Source: Apricaphanius iberus
Lineage: Eukaryota > Chordata > Actinopteri > Cyprinodontiformes > Aphaniidae
NCBI GenBank assembly: GCA_028564705.1
Contig: JAPXFQ010000344.1
Coordinates: 67,001 to 131,000, forward strand
Reading direction: 5' to 3'
Length of the DNA: 64,000 nucleotides
The position numbers and the translations under genes are program-made. Every line of letters starts with the position of its first letter. Position 1 is the stretch's first letter. Of the stretch, positions 50,160-61,840 are shown in pieces. The notes under the pieces were generated by a model. That model ran no database searches and was not told the DNA's origin. It saw nothing but the letters and a program-made list of their open reading frames with translations.

Positions 50160-50720
50160 AGAATTAAATTTTTGTAAAAAAAATAATTCAGTGCATGTTC
50201 AAGCAGAGACAAGGAGCCAATTTCCAGTTCTCAGTTTTATTTTAAACAGATTAACATAATGCAGTTTTACAGAGAAACATGCCCATTTTCTCTGGGCCAG
50301 ATAAAGACATCTGACGACGAATGGTTTTTCATGCCATAACTTTATAGACATCCAAAACTTCCCAGAATCTGGGCGTCTCTTCTCCCTCGGAATCTGCTCC
50401 AATCAGAACGTTTTTTAAAAAGTGTCTTGACATCCACTGGTCCGTCCAGAATTATGCATTCATAAGATGGAAGTGTCCTCCTCCTGGATCCAAGTCAAAA
50501 GTTCATTCTGAGTTTTATGGTTTTATGGTCCCGTCCTCCCTACATCTGGCTTCCTAATCTACACATCCTAATCTACAGACATCCTGGTTTTACAGCATGC
50601 AGTAAATTACCCAAGAGTTTTATTGCTTAAAAGCTTACCCCAATTAAAATACTGGTAAGAATGTGTTTTACAACCATGAATCATATAAAAATAGCCCCAA
50701 AAAAGTAAAATACAACAGGC
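50160..50720. repeat. Dispersed repeat G, copy 2
   Basis: Collinear partner of 25880-26480, same orientation, with shared words GTGCATGTTCAAGCAGAGAC, CCAATTTCCAGTTC, CAGATTAACATAATGCAG, ACATCCTGGTTTTACA and TTAAAAGCTTACCCCA. Class unknown. Confidence 0.75.
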
Positions 50721-51097
50721 TAAAACAAAGACAGTTAAACCCTTTTAACCCCTTTGCTTGATCAATATGACTTGACTGGCCAGACAGCTCTCTGTGAGGA
50801 ACCGAATTGGGTTGGTCTTCTGATACTATTCGACAGTTAACAGTGTGAAATGCCTTTCTGGATTAGAAAAAACAGCAGTGGCACAAGCGCTCGCGTTCCC
50901 AAACCATTCTCGTTCATGTTTTTCAATCAATGTACTGAATGCAGATTCAGTGGTGAGAGCAAAACACTAATTATAAGGGATGTGAAGCTCAGGCGTGTAG
51001 AAATAATTTAGATGTTTGAATGCAGGTGTTTGGAAACCAATTTTGCTTTTATTATAGAATTGAAAGGTAGGATAACAGGATATGGGGTGTCTTTGGT
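50721..51097. other. Non-coding stretch, nothing recognised
   Basis: Plain intron sequence between repeat G and snap-back copy F9. Confidence 0.5.
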
Positions 51098-53170
51098 TAA
51101 GTTGCACAGTCAAAAATGAACATCAAAAATCTGTTATTTACCCTGTCATCAGATTTATTGTAATCGCCTGTCAGATTTTAATCATTTTATTCATCTATTT
51201 ATAAATGTCAGTTTATTTATTTTATAAATAAATATTTAATAAAAAGATTGAAGAAAAATATTTATTACATCACAAATATTTGAATTCGAAGTAAATAATT
51301 AGTTAGCAAGCTAAATATTTTCTTTAGAATTATATATTCACGTTGCTAACTATATATTTTACTCTGACGTAAAAGCAAAAAGATAAAGATAAAGATAACT
51401 AATATTTAGTTTGAAGCTAAATATTTAACTTGCTAACTAATATTTAGTTTGAAGGTAAATAGTCAGTTTGCTAACTAATATTTAGTTTGAATTTAAATAT
51501 TTAGCTTACAATTATTTAGTTTAAAGCTAAATATATTTGGTTTTCTAATTAATATTTAGTTTGAAGCTAAATATTTTGTTGCTAACTAATATTTAGTTTG
51601 AAGCTAAATATTTTGCTTGCTAACTAATATTTAATTTGAAGCTAAATAAGTTTAACTTGCTAACTAATATTTAGTTTGAATTTAAATATTTAGCTTACAA
51701 TTATTTGGTTCAAAGCTAAATATATTTAGCTTTCTAATTAATATTTAGTTTGAAGCTAAATATTCTGTTTGCTAACTAATATTTAGTTTGAAGCTAAATA
51801 TTTTACTTGCTAACTAATATTTAATTTGAAGCTAAATACGTTTAACTTGCTAACTAATATTTAGTTTGAATTTAAATATTCAGCTTATAATTATTTAGTT
51901 CAAAGCTAAATATATTTAACTTTCTAATTAATATTTAGTTTGACGCTAAATATTTTGTTTGCTAACTAAAATTTTGTTCTAAGCTAAATATTTTTCTTGC
52001 TAACTTATATTAATTTGAAGCTAAATACGTTTAGCTTGCTAACTAATATTTAGTTTGAATTTAAATATTTAGCTTACTAACTAATATTTAGTTTGACGCT
52101 AAATGTTTTGTCTGCTAACTAATATTTAGTTCAAAGCTATATACGTTTAGCTTGCTAACTAATATTTAGTTTGAAGCTAAATATTTTGTTTGCTAACTAA
52201 AATTTAGTTCTAAGCTAAATATTTTTCTTGCTAACTTATATCTAATTTGAAGCTAAATACGTTTAGCTTGCTAACTAATATGTAGTTTGAATTTAAATAT
52301 TTAGCTTACTAACTAATATTTAGTTTGACGCTAAATATTTTTTTGCTAACTAATATTTAGTTCGAAGCTAAATATTTTGCTTGCTAATTAATATTTAATT
52401 TGAAGCTAAATACGTTTAGCTTGCTAACTAATATTTAGTTTTAATTTAAATATTTAGCTTATTAACTAATATTTAGTTTTAATTTAAATATTTAACTTAG
52501 TAACTAATATTTAGTTTGACGCTAAATGTTTTGTTTGCTAACTAATATTTAGTTCGAAGCTAAATACGTTTAGCTTGCTAACTAATATTTAGTTTGAATT
52601 TAAATGTTTGGCTTACTAACTAATATTTAGTTTTACTAATATAAGTTTGAGGCTACATATATCTAGCTTTCTAACTCATATGTGGTTTTAAGCTAAATAT
52701 TTAGCTTACTAATGAATATTTATTTCAAAGCTAAATATATTTAACTTGCTGATTAATATTTAGTTTGAAGCTAAATACATTTAGCTTGCTAACTAATTTT
52801 TAGTTTGAAGCTAAGTATTTAGCTTGCTAGCTAATATTTAGTTCAATGCTAAATATTTATCTAGTCATTCAGCTGCCTAGCTGAATGTTTAGTTTGAATG
52901 GAAATGATTAGCTTTAAACTAATTATTTAGCTTTCTATCTAATACCTATTAGCTAAACATTTAGCTAGTAAGCTAAACTGACTAGCTAAATGTTTAGCTT
53001 GCTCACCAAATTTAGTAAATTTAGTTTAAACGTGTGAAATTTATAAATAAACGAATAATTTGGAAGCAAATATGACTGTGAAACATGAACCCCTATTTTT
53101 TTTTCTAATTACAGGTCAAATAACCCTAAAATAAACATTTCCTTTTTAAGTTTTGACTGTGTGACTTTAT
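51098..53170. repeat. Snap-back AAATATTTAGC family, copy F9, arms expanded to about 39-bp satellite
   Basis: Left end TAAGTTGCACAGTCAAAA and right end TTTTGACTGTGTGACTTTA are inverted repeats; further in, TTATAAATGTCAGT and the complement TGAAATTTATAAATAAACG also correspond. Between them, 51290-53010 is a tandem array of TTGCTAACTAATATTTAGTT and TGAAGCTAAATATTTTGC units at about 38-40-bp steps (GCTAACTAAT at 51581, 51619, 51659). The usual core is missing or overwritten. A TTA on both sides is a weak candidate target duplication. Confidence 0.85.
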
Positions 53171-54650
53171 TTACAATTTATAAGGATGGCTAATGGTCGT
53201 TTTATTCCGTTTAATCTCCTGATCCTAATCACGTACAAATGAATTTATTAACTTACAGCACCTTTTATCCAAATTCTGACATTCTGCAGGAATGTTTGGG
53301 ATTTAACCTGACCACAAAACAAAGTCTAAACGTCACAAAGGAGAATACATGACAGAATTATTCTGAAATTATAATCTATAGTTGATTTTTAAAACAGAGA
53401 CCAGAAACATAGGATTTTATTTCTCTGATTTATTGAGAGAACCCCCCAGTTGGTCCAAGCACACAGAAGTAGGATCAGCAGAAGTTTTGTTCGGGAAAAG
53501 AGAGAATCTGAGAGCAGGAGCAGCTGACAGTGATCTCTGCAGCCTTTATTGGCACAGATGATGGTTAAAACCCCGCCGGATGGGAAACTGAAACCTCCGC
53601 AGATATCCAAACGCTCCCACGACCGAAAACAAAAAGCCCTTTGCTCCTAAACGAGCTGCGGATCAAACTGTTGACTCGCAGAAGCTTGAAAGGAATTAAT
53701 TAAAGCTCCCGGTGTTGTTGCTTGCTCTCTGAATAATCTCGCTGACATTTCCAGCAATCTGATGACTCTCCGCAGCTCAGCAGTTAGGAGGCATCCTGGC
53801 ATTTGCCTACGGGAGTTTTTAGGGGATTATGAAAGGACACGGCGGTGCCAGGGAGCATGGAGGACGCCCCATAGATCTTCCAGGAGCAAACGCTGGGCCA
53901 GTATTTCCACCCGGATAAACCATGGAGCATTGATCTGTGGCAGCTTTTAAACTGGGATTGGATTAAATGAACTTCAGAGCAGTCCCACGGCTTCTTATCT
54001 GGGCTGAGGGTCCTGCTAGGGTGGTGGTGGGGGGGGGGACTGAGGGTGGTATTCAGCCTCGGTGCTCTCAGAATTAATGAAAATGTCAGGAGAAACCGTA
54101 ATCACGTCGTAGGAGCTGGGAAGGTTTTAAAGGTGCAGCATAAAAGCAGCAGGAAAGTTCCTCCAGCAGAGTCAGCTGGTGGCGGATGAACTAACCAGTT
54201 CGTTTAAATTAGGATCAGAACCACCGATAAGTTCCAGTTTTGCACCATTCTGTGTAGTTGTTGCGTAGTGGTTATTATTCAGAACCAATCCACTGTGTGG
54301 AACCTGTGGAAATGAAAGTGGATCAGGATCAGTCTCTTATGTGGGGCTTCCTGTGTCTCTGTAAAACACAGATATCATGTCAAGGGTTCTGATTCTGCTC
54401 GCCCTATTAAAGGTTATACGTGAAACAGTTCTTGTTGGGTTTGGTTCTGACCTGGTAGGAGCTGAATATGATTGTAGCTTAAAGTCCTAAAGATGAGATC
54501 TTTGCGGGCCTGTAATGAGCAACGCAGTGTTTGGTTTTAGGAAACCTTCAAGTGTGGGAACCCGTTGTGTCTGGGAATGATTCAGATTTGGAATCTCTTT
54601 GTGTTTTTAAGAACCCTTCATTTTTGACAACCCTTTGTAATTTGGAAACC
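53171..54650. other. Non-coding stretch, nothing recognised
   Basis: Ordinary intron-like sequence; run of G near 54030. No exon recognised. Confidence 0.5.
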
Positions 54651-55590
54651 CATTGGTTTGGGAACGATTCAGGTGTGGGAACTCTTTGTGTTTGGGAACG
54701 ATTCAGGTGTGGGAACTCTTTGTGTTTGGGAACGATTCAGGTGTGGGAACTCTTTGGGTTTGGGAACGATTCAGGTGTGGGATCTCTTTGTGTTTGGGAA
54801 CGATTCAGGTGTGGGAACTCTTTGTGTTTGGGAACGATTCAGGTGTGGGAACTCTTTGTGTTTGGGAGCGATTCAGGTGTGGGAACTCTTTGGGTTTGGG
54901 AGCGATTCAGGTGTGGGAACTCTTTGTGTTTGGGAGCGATTCAGGTGTGGGAACTCTTTGGGTTTGGGAGCGATTCAGGTGTGGGAACTCTTTGTGTTTG
55001 GGAACGATTCAGGTGTGGGAACTCTTTGTGTTTGGGAGCGATTCAGGTGTGGGAACTCTTTGTGTTTGGGAGCGATTCAGGTGTGGGAACTCTTTGTGTT
55101 TGGGAGCGATTCAGGTGTGGGAGCCCTTTGTGTTTTAGAACCCTTCATGCTTGGGAAGCCTTTATAGTTGGTAGTCCGTCGTGTTTGGGAACCCTTTGTG
55201 TTTGGAAACGATTCAGGTGTGGGAACTCTTTGTGTTTGGGAGCGATTCAGGTGTGGGAACTCTTTGTGTTTGGGAGCGATTCAGGTGTGGGAACTCTTTG
55301 TGTTTGGGAACGATTCAGGTGTGGGAACTCTTTGTGTTTGGGAACGATTCCGGTGTGGGAACTCTTTGGGTTTGGGAACGATTCAGGTGTTGGGAACTCT
55401 TTGTGTTTGGGAGAGATTCAGGTGTGGGAACTCTTTGTGTTTGGAAACGATTCAGGTGTGGGAACTCTTTGTGTTTGGGAGCGATTCAGGTGTGGGAACT
55501 CTTTGTGTTTGGGAACGATTCCGGTGTGGGAACCCTTTGTGTTTTAGAACCCTTCATGCTTGGGAAGCCTTTATAGTTGGTAATCCTTGG
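54651..55590. repeat. 34-bp minisatellite in two blocks
   Basis: The unit GGGAACGATTCAGGTGTGGG followed by AACTCTTTGTGTTT repeats every 34 bp (GGAACG at 54661 and 54695), about 24 copies. Variants are AGCGATTC for AACGATTC, TTTGGG for TTTGTG and CCGGTG for CAGGTG. Two blocks (to about 55165 and to about 55580) each end with TTTTAGAACCCTTCATGC and TTGGGAAGCCTTTATAGTTG, so the array was itself duplicated. All three plus frames are open, giving an artificial 338-codon frame at 54531-55547. Confidence 0.96.
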
Positions 55591-56648
55591 TTGTATGAGA
55601 ACCCTTTGGGGTTTTATCCATCATTAGCATTAGCTTCAGCACTACCGCGGCTTCTCAGGCTGCCTCAGCTTCTTCCGCTTTGCTCCTCTTGGTGTCAGAT
55701 GTTAAGTTACTCCTCTTCGTATGTTGGAGTCTTTAATGGGATTGGAGACAATAGTTGCCAGGACTGGAAACCAGAATAAAGCCGACGCCAGCGACAGTAG
55801 TTCCCTGTAGAGGGAGTCACAGCTGAGCTGCTCGTATTGTTGACTCCAGCTGACCTGCTTCTATCTGAATCAGCATCACCGGAATGAGATATTTGCTGTC
55901 CATCCAGTCGGGCTCAAAGTGCTGAGTTGGCATCTTCAGACCGTCTGAGGGAAGAAGCGGCAGCTTTCCTGCAGGACGTCGGCTGATTGTCCTGCAGGTA
56001 TTTGCTTCTTCAGCAGAGACAGGAGGCCGAGGTTTCATTGAAATTCAAATGTTTGCATCTGCGGCGTCGGAAAACGTAAACGTCAAATAGCCCTACTTTT
56101 TTTTCTGATTTCCGTTTCTGCTAAACTTTTATTAAGCTACAGCAGCAGCTCTTACTCTTAATGGCCAGGAAAACGCTTTTGGAACCATAGAGTAATAAAG
56201 ATCTACTACTTATACCCCCAAGTTGCTTTTTAATAATGAATTAATGCCCGACTTCATGCTGGGAGTCTGATACTTTGGCCACTGTGAGCTTCACTGTTTG
56301 CTGTTTCTGTTATTTAATGAAGATTTGATTAAAGTCACCATGATGCTAGCAAGGAGCTCTGTTATAGAGCCGATAAAACACAGTTGGAGGAAGGGGAGAG
56401 CAGCTTTCCTACACCTTGGGTTCTCATGGCAGGTGTCATGGGAATATTGAATTTATTTAGCCTTTGATTATATTTCCTTGTCTTAATTTAAGTCCCAAAC
56501 ACGGCAGTAGGTCAACTTAAAGAAATCAGGAATGCTGTTCTAGCATCTAGCATAATGTTTTGGGATAAATAACCCAGTGGTTCTCCGGATGATAGGGAGG
56601 ATGACTGGTTTTAGGAAGGGGCATCTAATGTAGATAAGAGATAATAGC
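55591..56648. other. Non-coding stretch, nothing recognised
   Basis: Ordinary sequence; no domain in the plus tail of the repeat frame (to 55779) or the minus frame at 55817-56038. Confidence 0.5.
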
Positions 56649-56787
56649 TTAAAGGTGCAATATGTAAGAATTAATCACACAACAGTTTAATGTCCCAACC
56701 TTCTTGGAAGATAGGATACATTAAAACAGATTTTAATCTCAGCCGTTTGGGTGGTTGTGTTAGTTTAAAAAAAATAAAATGCTGCTA

Positions 56788-57838
56788 CACTGTATTCCAA
56801 ATTATTATGCAAAAAGTATTCAGGAGTGATAAGGTAAGATTCCTTTTGTATTTCAGTTGAACTTGTGGATTGTCATGTGTGTCTGGGCTCTTTATATCAC
56901 TGAAAGAAATTGCAGACACCTGTGCTAATTAGTTTGGCAGGTGTGTCCAATCAAAGGCAAAACTACTTAAGAAGGCTGTCCCACATTATTAAGCAGCCTA
57001 CATTTTCAACCAAAATGGGAAAGAAGGACCTGTCGGCCGCTGAGAAGCAACAAATTATTGAGTGTTTAGGTCAAGGCATGCAAAGAAAATCAGCATTGCC
57101 AAGACAATTCAACGCGATCATCGCACAATCAAGAAGTATGTAGCTGATTGTGCGTGCTGATAAGGGAAAACCGAGGACTCTTTCCAACAGGGAATTACAT
57201 CGGGTTAAAAGAGCAGCTGCAAAAATGCCTTGTCTTAGCAGCAGACAAGTTTTTGAAGCTGCTGGTGCCTCCAACGCGCCCCAAACAACAAAATGCAGGG
57301 TCCTCCAGAGGTTTGCAGCTGTGCGTAAGCCATCCTTAAGACCTCCCCTATCCACTGCAAACAAGCAAAAACGGCTCCAGTGGGCCAAACAATACATGAA
57401 GACTGACTTCAAAACTGTTTTGTTCACCGATGAGTGCCGTGGAACCCCAGATGGTCCAGATGGATGGAGTGCTGGATGGCTGGTTGATGGCCACCCCATG
57501 CAAACAAGGCTACGGCGCCAACAAGGAGGAGGTGGAGTAATGTTTTGGGCTGGAATCATGGGGAGCCTGCTAATGCTTTCAATTTCACAAATCACCATTT
57601 TTTTCTCTTGATAAAAGTGAAAAGTCTGTTGTGCATAATAATTTGGAACATACATTTGAGTGCATTTTAAGCGTTTTATTTTTAATAAATATACTGTTAT
57701 CAATCGGCAGTTTGATCAAAAAACTTTCAATTGTACTCTAATAGTTGATGACTGGGAAATTACAATGACTGCCATTCATACAGTTAATTAGGTAAATCTG
57801 ATAAAAATATGATTTGCATAATAATTTGGAACACAGTG
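56788..57838 (+). mobile_element. Tc1/mariner-like transposon, internally deleted
   Basis: Terminal repeats CACTGTATTCCAAATTATTA (left) and its complement at the right end (TAATAATTTGGAACACAGTG) are flanked by the TA target duplication (56786-56787 and 57839-57840). Only one mismatch is seen in the first 24 bases. A second copy of GCATAATAATTTGGAACA lies at 57633 inside the right end. The transposase gene is present only in its first two thirds. At 1051 bp it is shorter than full-length relatives and is nonautonomous. Confidence 0.93.
57015..57611 (+). pseudogene. Tc1-like transposase remnant
   Basis: The start MGKKDLSAAEKQQIIECLGQ is the N-terminal helix-turn-helix of this Tc1 subgroup. The frame is disturbed near 57085-57150 (the DHRTIKKYVAD-like part is read in another frame), then continues from 57150 as ADKGKPRTLSNRELHRVKRA, FKTVLFTDECRGTPDGPDGW (holding the first catalytic Asp) and RRQQGGGGVMFWAGI. 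After WAGIMG all similarity stops, so the second catalytic Asp and the third acidic residue are lost and the frame ends at 57611. The frame on the opposite strand (57071-57703) is a shadow. Confidence 0.92.
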
Positions 57839-57840
57839 TA

Positions 57841-59093
57841 TGGGGGACGCAGTCCAGGGACACGCAAAGGGGGGGGGGGGGGGTGCTGGGCCCCTGCCCC
57901 TTTTTCTCCATGATTCCCCAAGTGCCCTTTAAAAAAAAAAAAGTAGATAGGGAAATATAAGGAAGGAAAATATAATATTGATTTTGAAGTTGCATAACAC
58001 TGTTTATTGTATTTGCTTACAGTGATGATTTCAGATCTACTGAAAACTGAAATATATAAAATTCTTAACTTATTACTATAAAGTTCTTAGTTTATTAGTA
58101 TAAAACTTTTATTCATTTTTGACAATTTAGCGGTACATTTTTTTCCTAATACGTATTAGTTTAAGTCATTTTAATGTATTCTTACTAGTTTCAAAACATC
58201 TTTCTCACAACGTTACCTTTTATTTCGTGGTGTTTTCCCAATTACATTTATTTCACAATTTCACTGTCACATTATATGTTTACTAAGGTAGAGGTATTTC
58301 AAAAGTGTTTATTCATTAATATATTTTTTAGTACTTTGATGTTCCATAATGGAAAGCCAGAAGCGCCACGATTTGATAAATCAAAAAGTCCCAAAATAGA
58401 TCTTTATACATGTCAAAAAGTTAAGAAAACGTATCCAAATAAACATGCATCATTTTGATATATCTATTTTTTGTAGTTTTATTATAATTTACTCCATTGT
58501 TAGAAGACATAAAATGTATTCCGTTTGTTGACTTGTTGATTAGCTAACACTAGAGAGTAGAGTTTGTCCCTCTGCGCTGTTTCGATCTCATATTCCACCC
58601 CTACGTAAAGATTTGCATGCTAGTAGTTCCCATTCACTTTCATTAGTTTATGCTAAGCTAAAGCAAATAGACTCCTGCCAGATCAGGGTAATTATTGGGC
58701 TGGTTTCAGGATGCTTTTATTTTTCTCTTCCCCCTTACGCTAAGGAACATGGCAACGGAAACACTTATAATTAGGGGTGGAAAATCCCTTTATAGCTGCA
58801 CTTTAGCTACTGTGGACGTTAATCAGTCAGATATGAGGATTTATTTTAGTGACACACAACTTCAAGATTAAATTTTACATAATTACATACTTTTTAAAAA
58901 CGTATTTATTCAGCTACCAGCTATCCTACGGTCTTTTTAATCCTAGCAGCAACGTCTCAACAGCAATATTGCACCCCTTCGGATAAAAAAAAACAGGCTA
59001 ATTTTGCTTTGCATGGTCCCCTACTGATAACGTTTATATATTATGTTGTGATACTCAATTATTCTATTGATGGATATTGGTTGTTGCTATTCA
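57841..59093. other. Sequence inserted between halves of family B element
   Basis: No counterpart in the intact family B copy. Starts TGGGGGACGCAGTCCAGGGA with a run of G and runs of A, then AT-rich. Near 58590-58785 it contains an inverted relative of the 196-bp family A element (GCTAGTAGTTCCCATTCACT, GTTTATGCTAAGCTAAA, AGGGGTGGAAAATCCCTTTA). The other parts are unassigned. Confidence 0.5.
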
Positions 59094-59480
59094 GGATGAT
59101 AAACTAAGTTGTAAGCCCTGCCGTAGTCATTGCTAACAATATCTGTCCCGCGTTCATATTCCCCGGTTCCAACACACACATGTGAGTCTGCAAGGTTGCC
59201 AAGTCTTTAACACTAAACAGCGCGCTGCCATTTCTAATCCGACACCGGCCGAGCTAAAGGCTGAGCTAACGATGCTAGCAGTAAAATAGTCGGCTCTCAA
59301 GCTACTTTTTCGATTACCAACAACTCAATATTCACTCGCCATCGCAAATTTTCTAGCCTATCAATAACAGGCAACTCTACATTAAATTAAGAGACGGGAG
59401 GTCTGATAGCGGACTTCTTTGTTGTTCTTCATGGACTGCAGTACTTCAAGATGTCAATATACATTATTTTTTACCTTTAA

Positions 59481-60442
59481 TATTATTATTATTTTTAGAA
59501 TCAAAGGGTTGGCAGGTGCGAGTGATACAAATCATGCCTTAAACACCTGAAAGACATCAGTCTGAACCTTGTTAAATAAATATTTTTCCCATCACGTTTT
59601 GGTGCCCAATGTGACTCATCCAGCAGAGTCGGACTAGCGTAGAAGAAACCAAGGGTGAACGCACGTCTTTCGAAAGTTTAAATTTGTTTTCCTTCAACAT
59701 CTATTAGATGGGAAGCCTTGAGTCCCTGTAGCGAGGTGAAAACGAGACCTTCTTTGAAGTGTAGCTTTTGCAGTACATCTTTGAAAATGGCCATTAAAAT
59801 ATTATGTAATAATAATTACGTAAAGCACATTAATTGCAAAATATTGGCGATATTGTAAAATATGACTTTAAAGATCAATTTTAAAATACATGTGGGAAGC
59901 CATATTAGATGACGTCTTTACTTCTACAAGAGCCCGGAGGGACAAAGCGCACGGAACACGCCCGCTATTAAAACATTGATTTCCCCTCAAAATGCTAAAA
60001 AGTTTCTCCATAAATACATTTTTACCTCTTTGCTAGTTCCAAGCGATTAAAGAGAGACTGATGTGCTCGTCATGTTGCTGCAAATAGATAATTATTCTCA
60101 GGGAATTGAACGTTTGAAAACAGCACTAGTTGGACCTCCGTTGTTGGGTTTCTTACTCCAAGACACAGATACCGCATGCTGGTGATAATTTAGGTATGCA
60201 CTGCCCCCTACTGGCCGAATATTACACACTGTACCTTTTAAAGTATTGACACTCTTGGAAGATGAAAGATTACTGTTGTCGTGGTTTTCTGCTAGATACG
60301 GGTGAAAACAAAGCAGTAAGGTTCTTTTCATATTTTCTACTCGTAAAAAAAAAAAAAAAAAAAAGAACTGTTGCGGTTTTTGTACTTCAAGATACGGTAA
60401 AACTAAAAACTACTCTTAGATTCTCAGTCATCAACGACATGG
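59481..60442. other. Non-coding stretch, nothing firmly recognised
   Basis: CACTGCCCCCTACTGGCCGA with ACACACTGTACCTTTTAA near 60198-60240 looks like the right end of another TTAA-type MITE, but no left end was found. Run of A at about 60345-60364. Confidence 0.4.
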
Positions 60443-60581
60443 TAGTCTTGAGAGTTTAATTAAAGGCAACTGGGCTTTTCTTCTTGTCTTGAAAACGTTT
60501 CGTTAACGAAATGTTTTCAAGACAAGAAGAAAAGAAGAAGATGAAGAAGTCCAGTTGCCTTCATTAAAACTCTCAAGACTA
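60443..60581. repeat. 139-bp imperfect palindrome
   Basis: TAGTCTTGAGAGTTT and GGCAACTGGG on the left answer CCAGTTGCC and AAACTCTCAAGACTA on the right. The inner arms TTTTCTTCTTGTCTTGAAAA and TTTTCAAGACAAGAAGAAAA close on CGTTTCGTTAACGAAATG. It belongs with a fish foldback repeat class that carries ACGTTTCG. Confidence 0.93.
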
Positions 60582-61559
60582 GAAACTATGCTGTAGTGTG
60601 TTTTAAAATATCTCTTTTTTCACTACAAAGAGAAAAAGGTCACAGAGTTTCTTACTGATTCCCAGCAGGACAGACAGAGATGGTGTCTGATTCCCAAGAA
60701 ATTTCGCCAAAGAGACCAGAAATTTAATAATCTACAACATTGAATAATAGAACTGGATTCTTTTTTTTTACTTCACTTTTCTGAAAGGGGAAGTTTAAAG
60801 CATAGAAAACGGCGAATGAACAAAAGAAAAATGTGAAAGGAAATCCAAAAAACAGCTTAACAGATGAGGTCCAGGGTCTGTTTTTATGCAGGCTGTTCCT
60901 CCATGTTTATTAACAGGCTAAATTTAATCCTTAAAACTTTTGAAGGGCATCGGTCGGGTCCTTGTTAAATATTTCCATAGCATCAGTCTGAAGGGATAAA
61001 TCACAGACATGCTGACATCGTTAACGCTAAACGTCTCCGTATTCCTTCCTCCTCTGCTCCCCTTTCATCGCAGCAGCTGAGTTAATCCTGAAGAACCTGA
61101 GAACGAGCGTGTTGAGGAGAAGTTTAACGGCGTCCCGCAGGCTGTAGTTTTTTTTGAAAGTCAAAGCAACATGAATATTTCAGCTGGACGCTTGATGTGA
61201 GCTGCAACTGCTGCCTCACATTAAAACACGTCAGAGGCTCTTCAGCCAGGAATACAACCTGCAAACTTTATGGCAAACATCTGCCATCGTCCGAGATGAA
61301 GATCCTGCGGATCTAGCAGGGCCTAGAACCCGTTGGTTTCTGAAGAGCTGAATGACGTCACGCATCTCGTCCCGCCCGGAAAATACAAGAAAAATGGGCA
61401 AATATGTGGAGCTGAGGGTGGGGGCGGAAGTTTGACACTCTGAGCCGATGTAGCTTCGAGCTAACTGAAGCTAACGGAGGCTATCTGGCTCTTTTAGACA
61501 GAAAACTGCGGTTTAGAGACCCCAAATACCATATTTTTAGCAAATAAAATCATGGATCA
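60582..61559. other. Non-coding stretch, nothing recognised
   Basis: Ordinary intron-like sequence without recognisable domains or element ends. Confidence 0.5.
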
Positions 61560-61840
61560 GCACCCAATCATAATCCGTGAAAGGCGGGAACATTTCGAAA
61601 ACTTTCAACCCAGAGCTAACCGAAGCTAACAGAGGTTAGCGGGTGAAGCTAAAAGCCTGGCCTACCGCTGCCTTTTAGGCAAATTCAATAATTGTGTAAG
61701 ATATAAGCATGAAGCCTGGTTGGTCCATAACTTTAACCAAAACTTTATGAATTTTAATTTAAATAAGTTTTGATAATTAATATGTGAGGAAGAAATGTGA
61801 TCATTTCAACCCACTTTCAGCCAAGCAGCGTTATCCTACA
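61560..61840 (+). repeat. Dispersed repeat H, copy 3
   Basis: Contains GGCGGGAACATTTCGAAAAC, AGAGCTAACCGAAGCTAACA, GGTTGGTCCATAACTTTAAC, GTGATCATTTCAACCCACTT and GCAGCGTTATCC in the order seen in the other two copies. Confidence 0.7.

Larger units (their letters stand above)
56653..59476. mobile_element. TTAA-flanked element family B, copy split by insertions
   Basis: TTAA at 56649-56652 and 59477-59480. The left part (56653-56787) matches 16219-16370: AGGTGCAATATGTAAGAATT, AATCACACAACAGTTTAATG, GGGTGGTT, GCTGCTAC. The right part (about 59094-59476) matches 16370-16723: CAGGATG, TCTGTCCCGC, GTCTGCAAGGTTGCCAAGTC, GCTCAAGCTACTTTTTCGAT and CAAGATGTCAATATA. Between them lie a Tc1 element and a further 1.25 kb of inserted sequence. 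Confidence 0.75.

Noticed and set aside
54651..55590. CRISPR-like array of regularly spaced units
   Set aside because: There are no unique spacers; the units abut directly, and the host is a vertebrate.
54531..55779. Long plus-strand frames (338, 203, 169 and 161 codons) as a repeat protein gene
   Set aside because: All come from a 34-bp tandem repeat lacking stops in every plus frame; the periodic peptide is a by-product of the DNA repeat.
57071..57703. 210-codon minus-strand frame
   Set aside because: Antisense shadow of the Tc1 transposase remnant, which has clear family motifs on plus.
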